Of a DNA stretch of 64,000 nucleotides, positions 8,771-20,818 are shown piece after piece. Where the stretch lies: contig JAQWMQ010000011.1 in the NCBI GenBank assembly GCA_029246705.1, positions 119,992-183,991 on the forward strand, written 5' to 3'. The notes beneath the pieces were generated by a model, which saw only the letters and a program-made list of their open reading frames with translations, was not told the origin of the DNA and ran no database searches. This DNA is from Phycisphaerales bacterium (GTDB lineage Bacteria > Planctomycetota > Phycisphaerae > Phycisphaerales > SM1A02). The translations under genes and the position numbers were made by a program. Numbering within the stretch: the stretch's first letter is position 1; each line of letters opens with the position of its first letter.

Positions 8771-8774
8771 CAGG

Positions 8775-9287
8775 TCAGGGTGTCTTCACCTTGGCAACCG
8801 TGGAATCTCGGACCGGAAGGTCGAGTCGTTCCAGCAGGCCGGGGTGTTCAGCGAGTTTCGAGCGGATATCATCGATCGCCTTCCAGAAGCCTGGCGCATT
8901 CTGCATCGAACGATCCAGTCCGATGACGCCCTCGCGAATACGTGCCTCGGCTGCGGCGCTTTCGCCACGTTCGGCGAGGAGCAATCCGGACCGGATCAGT
9001 GCATTCATGGTCAGAGGATCGCCTGCAGGAAGGGCATCACGCATCGTGGGGAGAAGATTCGAATAGATGGCGACAGCCTCGTCGATCTCGCCCGTATTCC
9101 CAAGACAGAATGCTTCGTTGGATCGACTCATGATCGTGTTCGGATGGGTTGGGCCGAGCAGATCCGATCGCCGATCGGCCAGGGCCTTGAAACTCACGGC
9201 CCCTTTGCTGAATTCATTGTTGAACAACTCGATCGTGGCAAGGGTGCCGAGCATGTTGAGGGTGTTCTCATGATTGGGCCCCTGCGT
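8775..9287 (-). pseudogene. Remnant of a TPR-repeat protein
   Basis: This frame holds about 170 codons of tetratricopeptide repeat: GPNHENTLNMLGTLA, then LGPTHPNTIMSRSNEAFCL and GEIDEAVAIYSNLL, with a C-terminal tail and stop at 8775. The GPxHPxTL spacing is typical of the repeats that follow serine/threonine kinase domains in planctomycetes. It is cut off on its N-terminal side by a stop at 9288-9290, exactly where a foreign fragment on the other strand begins. A possible continuation (GRENINPDRTVASL) appears beyond that fragment around 9402-9450 in another frame. The kinase part is absent. Confidence 0.6.
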
Positions 9288-9401
9288 TTACTCGGCGACT
9301 GGGGCATGTGCACATCGGAAGAGTGCCCGGCCGACTTCAATGGTGATGGGATCGTTGACGGCGCGGATCTCGGGATCCTGCTTGGTGCATGGGGCTCGTA
9401 G
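9288..9401 (+). pseudogene. Orphan dockerin-like C-terminus
   Basis: Thirty-seven codons and a stop encode LLGDWGMCTSEECPADFNGD followed by GIVDGADLGILLGAWGS. This is the C-terminal tail of Phycisphaerae-type secreted proteins, and the intact FG-GAP gene ending at 33881 carries the same kind of tail. Nothing upstream in this frame looks like the body of such a protein, and the fragment interrupts the TPR remnant on the other strand. It appears to be a displaced piece of a gene rather than a gene. Confidence 0.65.
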
Positions 9402-9494
9402 CGATGCGACGGTGCGGTCGGGATTGATGTTCTCCCGACCGAAGTCGTGGAGCCCGCCACACACCTGCGTACGCACTGGCGGAATGTGCTTGAG

Positions 9495-9525
9495 CAATCC
9501 GGGGTCAATCCGGGGTCAATCCGGG
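9495..9525. repeat. 11-bp tandem repeat, about 2.7 copies
   Basis: The unit CAATCCGGGGT occurs at 9495 and 9506 and partly at 9517, inside the gene-fragment zone. No function is evident. Confidence 0.7.
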
Positions 9526-9655
9526 CTGGTTGGTTCGCACATTCTCATGAGAGAAGGAGCATGGCTGCGAGGGGAAGCAGCCGTAGAGGCGATCGGTTCA
9601 GCGGCAAGCCTCCATCGATTGCGCGAGAGGTTGGCGAACCGAGGCGTGCATGAAG

Positions 9656-9701
9656 GAGAAAAAGAATCCCCCCGGAACGAGGTGGGCTACGCTCCGAGGG
9701 G
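9656..9701 (-). terminator. Rho-independent terminator downstream of nrdJ
   Basis: A CCCCcCGGAaCG arm (9668-9679) pairs with CGcTCCGaGGGG (9690-9701). Read on the minus strand the hairpin is followed by ATTCTTTTTCTCC, a good T-tract. It lies about 310 bases beyond the nrdJ stop and would end that transcript. The arm sequence GAACGAGGTGG is shared with the terminator at 8481-8517. Confidence 0.7.
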
Positions 9702-9911
9702 AAGGGGAGATGCTAGGAAAGCTCGTCCAGGCAGCTTTCCTGCACTTCAGGGTTGTTCATGACTGCCTGCAGCGAGGTCCCCCAAATGGTGGGTTTCGGG
9801 GGGATCGGAATCAGCTGATTCCGTGCTCATCCGACCTTGGCAAGGAGGTCCATCCACTCGCCGACCAACACATGCCTCAGGTGGTTGTCATTCACAATGC
9901 CCTGAATCATT

Positions 9912-9938
9912 GGTGTCCGTTCCGGATGAACGGACACC
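9912..9938. other. Perfect 11-bp inverted repeat in nrdJ 3' region
   Basis: GGTGTCCGTTC and its exact complement GAACGGACACC flank a five-base CGGAT loop. There is no T-tract on either side. It could be a 3'-UTR structure of nrdJ mRNA. The surrounding 9702-10013 holds no gene I can support. Confidence 0.5.
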
Positions 9939-10013
9939 TGATGACCAGTGGATTCTTGCGGTATGTGTTCTCCTGGTTGACAGATACCTGGTGGAGACGT
10001 CTTCACGCCTCGA

Positions 10014-13550
<3,537 letters not shown>

Positions 13551-14690
13551 GGAATCCGTATCCTTGGAAACTGCTTGTTCAAAGCGGTGCGACGTCTGAA
13601 TCCGTGGTCCCGAGCATCTGGAGAAAGGCTCGGGACACGAAATCGGAGGGACAGATGAAAGTCAGTGTTTCGGGTCCGATCGGGCAACATGTGAAGGTGC
13701 GCCGCGGGGGGAGTTCCGCCGGACACGATTTCCTCGCTTGATACTCGCCTGGCTCTTGTTTCCTGGTGATCCATCACCGAAGCAACAATGTGAAGCCAGG
13801 CGTTCATCAATTCGAGGTTCGTCCATGCCGGTTTCCATCCGTGTCGGCGCGGGCTTCTCAACCCGCGGTAGCACCCACAAGCTCAGTTCCGCGTCGGAGC
13901 GGCGGACAATGAGCTGCTCGATCGGCATCCTTGCCACCAAATGGGACGGGCATCCGGCCCGAACCACCATCCCGTCGGCTTGAACGAGCCAGTCGTCTGC
14001 TGGTCACGATGATCTGGCACGTTCGACACCCTCGTATCCTCTGGAGGGGTCAGTTCCTTGACCAGGTCAATCGTGACGACGAACGGCTCATCGCCCCGGC
14101 GGGCTTGAAGCGGTGTGCTGCACCCTCCTGAGAGGTGTGAAGCCGAGGCATGAATCGGCGAAGAGCCGATTCAGCCGGGTCCATTCGGAAGTCGCCGTAA
14201 CGGCTTCCGAATGAGAGCGTGATCGGGCTGTTTGACGATGGTTTCGTGACGAAGCCGACCGCCATGCCCCACGCCCCCCGGCGGAACTGGTCGCCAGGCG
14301 ACCGTCCAGATTGCCGATTGAACGAGGCCGCTTCGGTCCTCGCCCAGCCGGGCTCAAACGACCGGTCCTCGTGGTCCGGTCGATTCGGGCAGTTCGCAGC
14401 GTGCCTGACGGCATCCCCACGCGTGCCCACTTCCAGGGGCGGAACGAAACAGGTGTTTCGTGCTGCTCCGTGCCCTGGGAGAAGTGCTCCAGATGCCCGT
14501 ACAAGCTCAGGCATGGGGAGCGAAGGTCAATGTACCGCTATATCTTGTGTCTGCAACGGCTCTCGACCCAGAATCTTGTGTCTTTTCACATGAAAAATGA
14601 TGTTCGAAGACGACTGGGAAGGTACCTCGAAAGAGCCTTTGGGGGCAACTGAAGGATGTCTGTGTGGGGAAGTTGTCACCACTGTCCTGT
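13551..14690. other. 1.1-kb non-coding stretch with several hairpins
   Basis: No open frame here resembles a protein family; the frames present are shadows or short. The half nearest nrdJ would be its leader. It holds a 9-bp stem at 13607-13615/13628-13636 and a longer 9-bp stem at 13746-13754/13794-13802 that encloses GGTGAT-CC-ATCACC. I looked for a cobalamin-riboswitch B12 box, RNase P, tmRNA and SRP RNA signatures and saw none. The half nearest the helicase gene is GC-rich and has further hairpins, then becomes AT-richer from about 14520. Confidence 0.5.
14151..14213. other. Two adjacent perfect inverted repeats
   Basis: TGAATCGGC-GAAGA-GCCGATTCA (14151-14173) is followed eight bases later by CATTCGGAAG, a 12-base loop and CTTCCGAATG (14182-14213). 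Both stems are perfect and neither is followed by a T-tract. The arrangement could be part of a structured RNA or a protein-binding site. Confidence 0.55.
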
Positions 14691-14696
14691 TATCCT
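14691..14696 (+). promoter_or_regulatory. Candidate -10 hexamer TATCCT, leaderless type
   Basis: TATCCT ends nine bases before the helicase ATG, in a TGTTATCCT context (extended -10), with no Shine-Dalgarno. The same hexamer precedes gmhB and the fabZ-like gene at similar spacing. Confidence 0.5.
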
Positions 14697-14705
14697 CCCG
14701 CCCCA

Positions 14706-16982
14706 ATGCTTGAGGATCCGACCAAACTGCTTGAAGACCTGACCCCGGAACAAGGTGCGGCGGTCTCGCATCTGGATGGCCCGGCCCTGGTGCTGGCCGG
14801 TCCGGGCAGCGGCAAGACCCGGGTGATCACGCGGCGAATCGCCTGGCTGGTCGGCAACGGTATTCCTGCATGGCAGATACTCGCCCTGACCTTCACCAAC
14901 AAGGCTGCAGGCGAGATGCGTGAACGTGTCGATGAACTCGTTCCCGAAACGGTTGCCGGTCGCAGGGGCCTGTTTGTCTCGACGTTTCATGCGTTCTGTG
15001 CAAGGCAGATTCGCATGCATGCCGAACGACTCGGTCTTGATGCAGGTTTCTCAATCTACAGCACCGCCGATCAGCGATCGGCGATGAAGGAGTCGATCGC
15101 GAGTTCGGGTCTCGAGTCGGGAAACTGGACACCGGCATCGATGCTGTCCGCAGTGAGCGATGCGAAGAACAAGCTGCAGACCGTCGAGGCCTACGATGCC
15201 GAGGCCAGCGACTTCTACACCCGTACCGTCGCTCGTGCCTATGCCGGCTACCAGAAGATCCTCGCACGCAACAATGCGGTCGACTTCGACGATCTCCTGC
15301 TCAAGACGGCCGCACTGCTCCGTGATCACGACGATGTTCGCTCCGAACTGCAGGAGCGGTTTCGCTACGTCCTGATCGACGAGTACCAGGACACGAATCA
15401 TGCGCAGTTCGTGATCGCGGACTCGATCGCAAGTGCCCACGGAAACCTCTTCGTGGTGGGCGATCCCGACCAGTCGATCTACGGCTGGCGCGGTGCCGAC
15501 GTCGGGAACATCCTTGATTTCGAGTCCCAGTACCCCGGCACCTCGATCATCGCCCTCGGTCGCAACTTCCGTTCCACCGGTCACATCGTCGGTGCGGCGG
15601 CCGGACTCATCTCGAACAACCGTCGTCGCAAGCACAAGGAACTCCATACCGATCTCGGTGACGGGGAACAGGTGTCCCTGCTGCACTGCCGCGACGAACG
15701 TCACGAGGCTGAACAACTCGCCGAGCAGTTGCGTACCGCCTCCGATGAAGGTCGGGACTACCGCGACATGGCGGTCCTCTACCGCGTGAACGCGCTCAGC
15801 CGCGTGCTCGAGGATTCCCTGAGAAGCGCGGGGATCCCCTATGTCATCGCACGCGGTACCGCATTCTTCGAACGCAAGGAGATCAAGGACGTCCTGGCCT
15901 ACCTCCGTTCCCTCGCCAACCTCTCCGACGAGGTCGCACTCGGCCGGATCATGAACGTCCCGGCCCGAGGGGTCGGCAAGAAGACGATCGAACGACTCGG
16001 ACGCTTCGCCATGCAGAACGGTCTTCCACTCTTCGAGGCCGTCACGCGTGTCGCCGAGGTGGATGGGCTCGGTGCCCGGGCGGTTCGTTCGGTCGGCACC
16101 TTCGCCAACTCCATGCTGCGCTGGCGTTCGGCCCTCGAGAACGGTCATGACGGGCAACTGCCCGGTTTCGTGGCCCAGGTCATCACCGAGAGTGGTCTCG
16201 AGGCGATGAACATCGGCGGCGAGGGTGACGAGGAACAGGAACGCATCGCCAACCTGAACGAACTGGTCAACGCAGCCGCTGAATTCCAGCCGGCTCCTGA
16301 ACAGCTCGTCACGGAAGGGGGGGGCGACCCGGATTCGCCCGAGCTCGACGATGTCGAGGTGCCGATCACCCTGCTCGATGCGCTTCGCGGCTTCCTTGAA
16401 TCCGTGGCGCTGGTCAGCGACCAGGATGTCGTCGATGAATCACGTGGCGCGGTGACGCTGATGACCCTGCATGCCGCCAAGGGGCTGGAGTACGAGGTGG
16501 TCGCGATGGTGGGGCTCGAGGAAGGTCTCCTGCCTCATGCCCGCTCCCAGGAGGGCGAGCTCGAGCTCGAGGAGGAGCGCCGCCTCTGCTACGTCGGGAT
16601 GACCAGGGCCAGGCGACGTCTGCTGATGATGACTGCAGCCAGTCGAGCGGTGCGTGGTGTCCGATCGATGACCGTCCCCAGCAGTTTCCTCTCCGAGATA
16701 CCCACCGAACACCTGCTGGAGTCCGGTTCCGATCCGTTCGGGGATGCCAATGACGGGTACACCATCGAGTACGACCCGGACGTGGTCGACGAACCGGGTG
16801 AGTTGGGACTGGCGTCTCGATTTCCCGCCGGAACCGTGGTTCGACATCCCCAATTCGGCATGGGAACGGTGCGTTCGATATCGCCACGGGGATCGGTGAG
16901 TGCCGCCCGGGTCGACTTTCATGCCATCGGCACCAAGACCCTCATCCTGGAATACGCACGGCTGGAACGCGTGGTCGACTGA
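14706..16982 (+). CDS. pcrA: ATP-dependent DNA helicase, UvrD/PcrA family
   Basis: A 758-residue superfamily 1A 3'-5' helicase for repair and replication. Motifs in order: Q motif TPEQGAAV, motif I AGPGSGKT, motif Ia TFTNKAAGEM, motif II DEYQDTN, motif III VGDPDQSIYGWRGAD, motif IV GRNFRST, motif V TLMTLHAAKGLE with EEGLLPH, and motif VI YVGMTRAR. The C-terminus carries the usual Tudor-like segment (VVRHPQFGMGTV). The start ATG lacks a Shine-Dalgarno but sits nine bases after a TATCCT box. A GTG at 14664 is the longer alternative. It is convergent with sthA with only seven bases between the stops. Confidence 0.96.
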   Translation: MLEDPTKLLEDLTPEQGAAVSHLDGPALVLAGPGSGKTRVITRRIAWLVGNGIPAWQILALTFTNKAAGEMRERVDELVPETVAGRRGLFVSTFHAFCARQIRMHAERLGLDAGFSIYSTADQRSAMKESIASSGLESGNWTPASMLSAVSDAKNKLQTVEAYDAEASDFYTRTVARAYAGYQKILARNNAVDFDDLLLKTAALLRDHDDVRSELQERFRYVLIDEYQDTNHAQFVIADSIASAHGNLFVVGDPDQSIYGWRGADVGNILDFESQYPGTSIIALGRNFRSTGHIVGAAAGLISNNRRRKHKELHTDLGDGEQVSLLHCRDERHEAEQLAEQLRTASDEGRDYRDMAVLYRVNALSRVLEDSLRSAGIPYVIARGTAFFERKEIKDVLAYLRSLANLSDEVALGRIMNVPARGVGKKTIERLGRFAMQNGLPLFEAVTRVAEVDGLGARAVRSVGTFANSMLRWRSALENGHDGQLPGFVAQVITESGLEAMNIGGEGDEEQERIANLNELVNAAAEFQPAPEQLVTEGGGDPDSPELDDVEVPITLLDALRGFLESVALVSDQDVVDESRGAVTLMTLHAAKGLEYEVVAMVGLEEGLLPHARSQEGELELEEERRLCYVGMTRARRRLLMMTAASRAVRGVRSMTVPSSFLSEIPTEHLLESGSDPFGDANDGYTIEYDPDVVDEPGELGLASRFPAGTVVRHPQFGMGTVRSISPRGSVSAARVDFHAIGTKTLILEYARLERVVD

Positions 16983-16989
16983 GATCGCC

Positions 16990-18426
16990 TCAGGCGGCCT
17001 GGTCCCCGGTGAGTCGGTTTTTCTTCGAATCCGTCTGTATCCGCTGTTCGGCACGGTTCGCGGCACTCTTGAAGAGCGCTCCCAGTGACGGATAGGTGAA
17101 ACAGGTCTCCCTGAAGTCGTTGATCGTCCAGTCGCTTGCCATGGCCATCATGGGCAGGTGCACCAGCTCGGTCGCATCCTCGCCGACGATGGTCGCGTGC
17201 AGGAGCAAGCGCGTGTTCCGGTCGAAAACCAGTTTCACGATGCCCTTGTCGTCTCCCAGCATCCGTCCACGGGCGTTCCTGCGGTATTCGGCGCGACCGA
17301 TCACGAGGTCGCGGCCCTGTTCGAGGAGTTCGGCTTCGGTCAGCCCGATCGATGCCACGGGTGGAATGGTGTAGATGCCCATGGGAAGCAGGCTGGAGAT
17401 GGTCGTTCGGTTCGGCAGCTCGAACATGTCGTCGACGGCGATGCCGGCCTGTTGCATGCTGGTCGAGGCGAGCCCGGGAAAACCGATCACGTCTCCCGCG
17501 GCCCAGATCCCCGGGCAGCTGGTCCGAAAGGATGAGTCGACGTTGATCAGTCCACGGTCGGTGGGGTTCATCGAAACCGACTCGAGCCCGAGTCGGTCGG
17601 TGTTGCCTTTCCGACCGAGGGTCCAGAGCACGACGTCGGCGGGCATGCGGGTGCCGTCGCCCAGTTCCACTTCCGCACCTGATTCCATCGGGTGGACGGC
17701 ACGTGCTTCCGTGTTGAAGCGGAAATCGATCCCCGATCGAGTCATCTCCTCGATCAGCACGTTGCGGCATTCCTCGTCGAGAAAGCGCATCAGCGTGCCG
17801 CGGGGTTCGATCACGGTGGTGCGTACGCCCATCTCGGCGAAGATCGAGGCGTATTCGGAACCGATCACGCCACCACCGATCACCACCAGCGATCGAGGCA
17901 TGCGTTCGAGCTCGAGGATGCTCGTTGAATCGACGATCGCGGGATGGGAGAAGTCCACGTGGTCGGGGTGATTCGGTCGACTGCCCACTGCAAGGAGCAC
18001 GCGCTCGGACTCCAGGGCGATGGTGCCACCGTTCCCGTCGCAGACCAGCACGCGACCGGGGCCGTCAAGCCGAGCCTCGCCTCGGATCACCCTGACTCCG
18101 GCCTGATCAAGGTCTGATTCGATCCGATCATGTTCCTCGATCTGGACCAGGGTGGTCCTGGCCAGGAAACGATCGAAGGAGATCGAACGGTCGATCCCGG
18201 TTTCGATTCCGGGAATCGGCCGTCGCTTGAAGGACGAGCAGATCAGTGCGGTCTCCCGCAGGACCTTCGAGGCGACCGTTCCGGTGTTGACCATGGCGCC
18301 ACCAGGCTGACCGTCCCGTTCCACCAGGGCGACCGCGTAGCCAAGACTTGCGGCCTTGACCGCAGCCCGTTCTCCAGCGGGACCGCTCCCGATGCAGATC
18401 AGGTCGAATCGTGAGATCTCGTTCAT
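16990..18426 (-). CDS. sthA: Soluble pyridine nucleotide transhydrogenase-like flavoprotein
   Basis: A 478-residue FAD protein of the dihydrolipoamide-dehydrogenase fold. FAD binding is shown by GSGPAGERAA (13-22) and the AAGDV segment, NAD(P) binding by VIGGGVIGSEYAS, and the dimer domain by HATIVGEDATELVHL. Where disulfide reductases have CxxxxC, this has GGAMVNTGTVASK (42-54), so both redox cysteines are missing. That points to transhydrogenase (NADPH to NAD+ hydride transfer) rather than lipoamide reduction. The ATG at 18426 is preferred; the upstream TTG at 18450 would overlap the next gene. It is the last gene of the minus-strand run starting at hutI or POP. Confidence 0.87.
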   Translation of the reverse strand: MNEISRFDLICIGSGPAGERAAVKAASLGYAVALVERDGQPGGAMVNTGTVASKVLRETALICSSFKRRPIPGIETGIDRSISFDRFLARTTLVQIEEHDRIESDLDQAGVRVIRGEARLDGPGRVLVCDGNGGTIALESERVLLAVGSRPNHPDHVDFSHPAIVDSTSILELERMPRSLVVIGGGVIGSEYASIFAEMGVRTTVIEPRGTLMRFLDEECRNVLIEEMTRSGIDFRFNTEARAVHPMESGAEVELGDGTRMPADVVLWTLGRKGNTDRLGLESVSMNPTDRGLINVDSSFRTSCPGIWAAGDVIGFPGLASTSMQQAGIAVDDMFELPNRTTISSLLPMGIYTIPPVASIGLTEAELLEQGRDLVIGRAEYRRNARGRMLGDDKGIVKLVFDRNTRLLLHATIVGEDATELVHLPMMAMASDWTINDFRETCFTYPSLGALFKSAANRAEQRIQTDSKKNRLTGDQAA

Positions 18427-18446
18427 GAGATCACGGATCGACCGCT

Positions 18447-18716
18447 TCAATCCTCGTCTTGAGCAGCCTCGGACAGGCGGTCGATTCCCGTTTCATCTTG
18501 TGGGTTATCGGTGCGCTCCAGTCGTTCCGGCAGGCTGACGTAGAGGTACCTTGCGATCACCACCGCCACCAGTGCCACCACGATGGCCAGGCTGCGAACA
18601 CCCGAGAAACCCAGGAACAGAAAGGCTCCAAGGATCAGCGCGCCTCCGAGCAGGTACGCGATCGCCTCGATCCTGCGGTTCCTGGACTCCCTCAACGGCA
18701 CAGACCCGTCTGCCAC
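18447..18716 (-). CDS. Small two-helix membrane protein
   Basis: An 89-residue protein with two adjacent hydrophobic helices (about 18-36 and 40-58), a basic N-terminus and an acidic C-terminal tail. It matches no family I recognise. It begins with GTG and overlaps the end of the prolyl oligopeptidase gene by 25 bases, and it ends 20 bases before the sthA start. The packing on one strand supports a real, translationally coupled gene. There is no in-frame ATG. Topology suggests an inner-membrane hairpin; the role is unknown. Confidence 0.65.
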   Translation of the reverse strand: MADGSVPLRESRNRRIEAIAYLLGGALILGAFLFLGFSGVRSLAIVVALVAVVIARYLYVSLPERLERTDNPQDETGIDRLSEAAQDED

Positions 18717-20773
18717 ATGATGAACGACCAGGTGTCGACCAGGTCCCGGATCCTGAGTTCCAGCGGCTTGCCCGCACCGTGACCGGAGTCACGATCGACC
18801 CAGAGCAGGATCGGTTTCTCGCCCGGGTCGTTCCCGGCCAGGGCCTGGAGGCGGGCCGCCATCTTGCGAGCATGGAGTGGATGCACGCGGTTGTCGTTCT
18901 CGCCGGCCTTGATCAGCATGGCCGGGTAGTCGGTGCCTTCGTCGATGTTGTGATAGGGCGAATACCTGCGAAGCCATTCGAACTGTTTCGAGTCCTCGCT
19001 CGATCCGTATTCCGGGACCCAGAACTTCGCCATCAGGAACTGGTGGTAGCGGAGCATGTCCAGCAGGGGGACGCTGGAAATCGCACAGGCGAAGAGATCC
19101 GGCCGCTGGGTCGCGGCCACCCCGGTCAGCAGCCCGCCGTTGGAACCGCCCATCACGGCCAGCTGCGAGGATGTGGTCCACTTGGACTCGATCAGGTCCT
19201 CCGCCACCGCGTAGAGGTCGTCGAAGACGTTCTGCTTGCTTTCGAGCATGCCGGCACGATGCCACGCCTCGCCGTACTCGCCGCCTCCTCGCAGGTTGGC
19301 CACGGCCAGCACGCCGCCCGCTTCGAACCACGGGAAGTAGGACGCGATGAACCGCGGTTCCATCGAGATGTTGAATCCGCCGTAGCCGTAGATCAGGCAG
19401 GGATTGTCACCGTCGGGTTCGACGTCCTTGCGGTGCACGAGGAAGTACGGAACCCGGGTGCCGTCGGGAGAGGTGGCGAAGACCTGCTTGACCACCACCG
19501 ACGAGGGGTCGACCGGCACGTCCGGTCGTTCCCACAACGTTCGCTCTCCGTTTCGAAGGTCGACCCGGTAGATCGTGCGGGGTTCGTTGTAGCTGGAGTA
19601 GGTCATGAACGCTTCGGTGCGGTCGTCTTCGGTGGAGAGGCTCGCACTGCCCAGGCCCGGGGTCTCGAGTTTTCCGAGCGAGCGTCCTTCCATGTCGAAG
19701 CGCTCGAACTTCGTCACCACGTCCTCGATGTAGCGGGCGACCAGCATGCCGCGAGCGTGGCTGACGCCTCGCAGCACGTCCTTCTGTTCGGGCACGACGA
19801 CCCGCCAGTTCTCCTGGTCGGGCGCGTTGAGGTCGACCGTCCAGATCATCCCATTGGGTGCATCGAAGGTCGAGGTCATCCACATCCTGTCGCCAAGCAG
19901 CGCGATCGGTCGGAAGCGACCATCGAGCCCCACGGCGACGGGGATCTTGTTCATGGTGCCGTCACGTTCCCAGCGATCGAAGTCGACCACCCAGAGGTCG
20001 TTCCGAGACCAGCCGTCCGACAGCCCGCACATCATCCAGCGGCCGTTCTCGGAGAGGCTTGCGAAGGGGATCCGGCTTGGTTCCTCCTGGCGCAGCAGGG
20101 TGGGGTCATGACGTTGGTTGCGGCCGATCTCGTGCCACTTGATCACCCTGGAATAGGCATCCGACGGGTCCGCAAGCCGCGAGTACAGGAAGGCTCTGCC
20201 ATCCGGCGCCCAGCCCGCGAGCGAGACCTTGCCGGGAATCTCATCGGCTAGCCAGTCTCCGTCCCGGGTCCGCATCACGTGCAGCTTGGACATCTCGTCC
20301 CCGGCACGGCTCAGGCCGAAGGCGACGAGGGAGCCGTCGTGGTTCGGGACGTACCAGTCGAGTGAGATCAGCCCGTCCGCATCGAGCTTGTTCGGGTCCA
20401 GGAGTGCTCGCGGCGTGCCGTCGATTCCCTCGCATGCGTAGAGCACGCTCTGGTTCTCCTCGCCGCTTCGCTTGCGGTAGAAGTAGAGGTTTCCGCGCAT
20501 CGATGGAGCGGAGACGCTTCCGACGGTCATCAGCCGGGCCAGCTTGTCCGAGAGTTCCTTCCGGCAGGGAAGCTGATCGAGCATCGCCCGGGTGTGATCG
20601 TTCTGCTCGGTGGTCCAGGCCTCGACTTGCGGCGAGTCCGCCTCGAGGTCCTCGAGCCAGCGGTAGTCGTCGGTCAGTTCCACGCCGTGCAGGGTCTCGG
20701 TGACCGGTTCGGTCGGGGTGACCGGGTAGGGCGGATCGATGAACAGGCTCAGGGCGAGGGTGGTCAGGATCAT
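18692..20773 (-). CDS. Prolyl oligopeptidase (S9A family)
   Basis: A 693-residue serine peptidase that cleaves short peptides after proline. The N-terminal beta-propeller starts with the typical [17 protein letters not shown] segment. The C-terminal alpha/beta-hydrolase has the nucleophile Ser544 in MGGSNGGLL, the acid in [10 protein letters not shown] and the catalytic histidine in SGHGAGK. The first 16 residues are hydrophobic and may be a signal peptide, suggesting a periplasmic location. The start at 20773 has GGAG nine bases upstream; an ATG at 20803 lacks one. The gene leads into the small membrane protein and sthA. Confidence 0.95.
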   Translation of the reverse strand: MILTTLALSLFIDPPYPVTPTEPVTETLHGVELTDDYRWLEDLEADSPQVEAWTTEQNDHTRAMLDQLPCRKELSDKLARLMTVGSVSAPSMRGNLYFYRKRSGEENQSVLYACEGIDGTPRALLDPNKLDADGLISLDWYVPNHDGSLVAFGLSRAGDEMSKLHVMRTRDGDWLADEIPGKVSLAGWAPDGRAFLYSRLADPSDAYSRVIKWHEIGRNQRHDPTLLRQEEPSRIPFASLSENGRWMMCGLSDGWSRNDLWVVDFDRWERDGTMNKIPVAVGLDGRFRPIALLGDRMWMTSTFDAPNGMIWTVDLNAPDQENWRVVVPEQKDVLRGVSHARGMLVARYIEDVVTKFERFDMEGRSLGKLETPGLGSASLSTEDDRTEAFMTYSSYNEPRTIYRVDLRNGERTLWERPDVPVDPSSVVVKQVFATSPDGTRVPYFLVHRKDVEPDGDNPCLIYGYGGFNISMEPRFIASYFPWFEAGGVLAVANLRGGGEYGEAWHRAGMLESKQNVFDDLYAVAEDLIESKWTTSSQLAVMGGSNGGLLTGVAATQRPDLFACAISSVPLLDMLRYHQFLMAKFWVPEYGSSEDSKQFEWLRRYSPYHNIDEGTDYPAMLIKAGENDNRVHPLHARKMAARLQALAGNDPGEKPILLWVDRDSGHGAGKPLELRIRDLVDTWSFIMWQTGLCR

Positions 20774-20818
20774 GAATCGAAACTCCTGGGAGATGGTGCG
20801 CAAGCGTGGGGGGGGATC

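Noticed and set aside
9495..9525. Short repeats as a CRISPR array
   Set aside because: Units are 11 bp with no spacers, and there are no cas genes in the window.
8481..9701. Fragment zone as an integron cassette array
   Set aside because: No integrase and no GTTRRRY-type recombination sites were recognised at the hairpins, which instead end in T-tracts like terminators.
13662..13970. A 102-codon minus-strand frame upstream of nrdJ
   Set aside because: No recognisable domain, no Shine-Dalgarno; it overlaps hairpins that look like an mRNA leader.
13551..14690. Cobalamin riboswitch, RNase P RNA, tmRNA or SRP RNA
   Set aside because: Searched by eye on both strands for their conserved core sequences; none was found.
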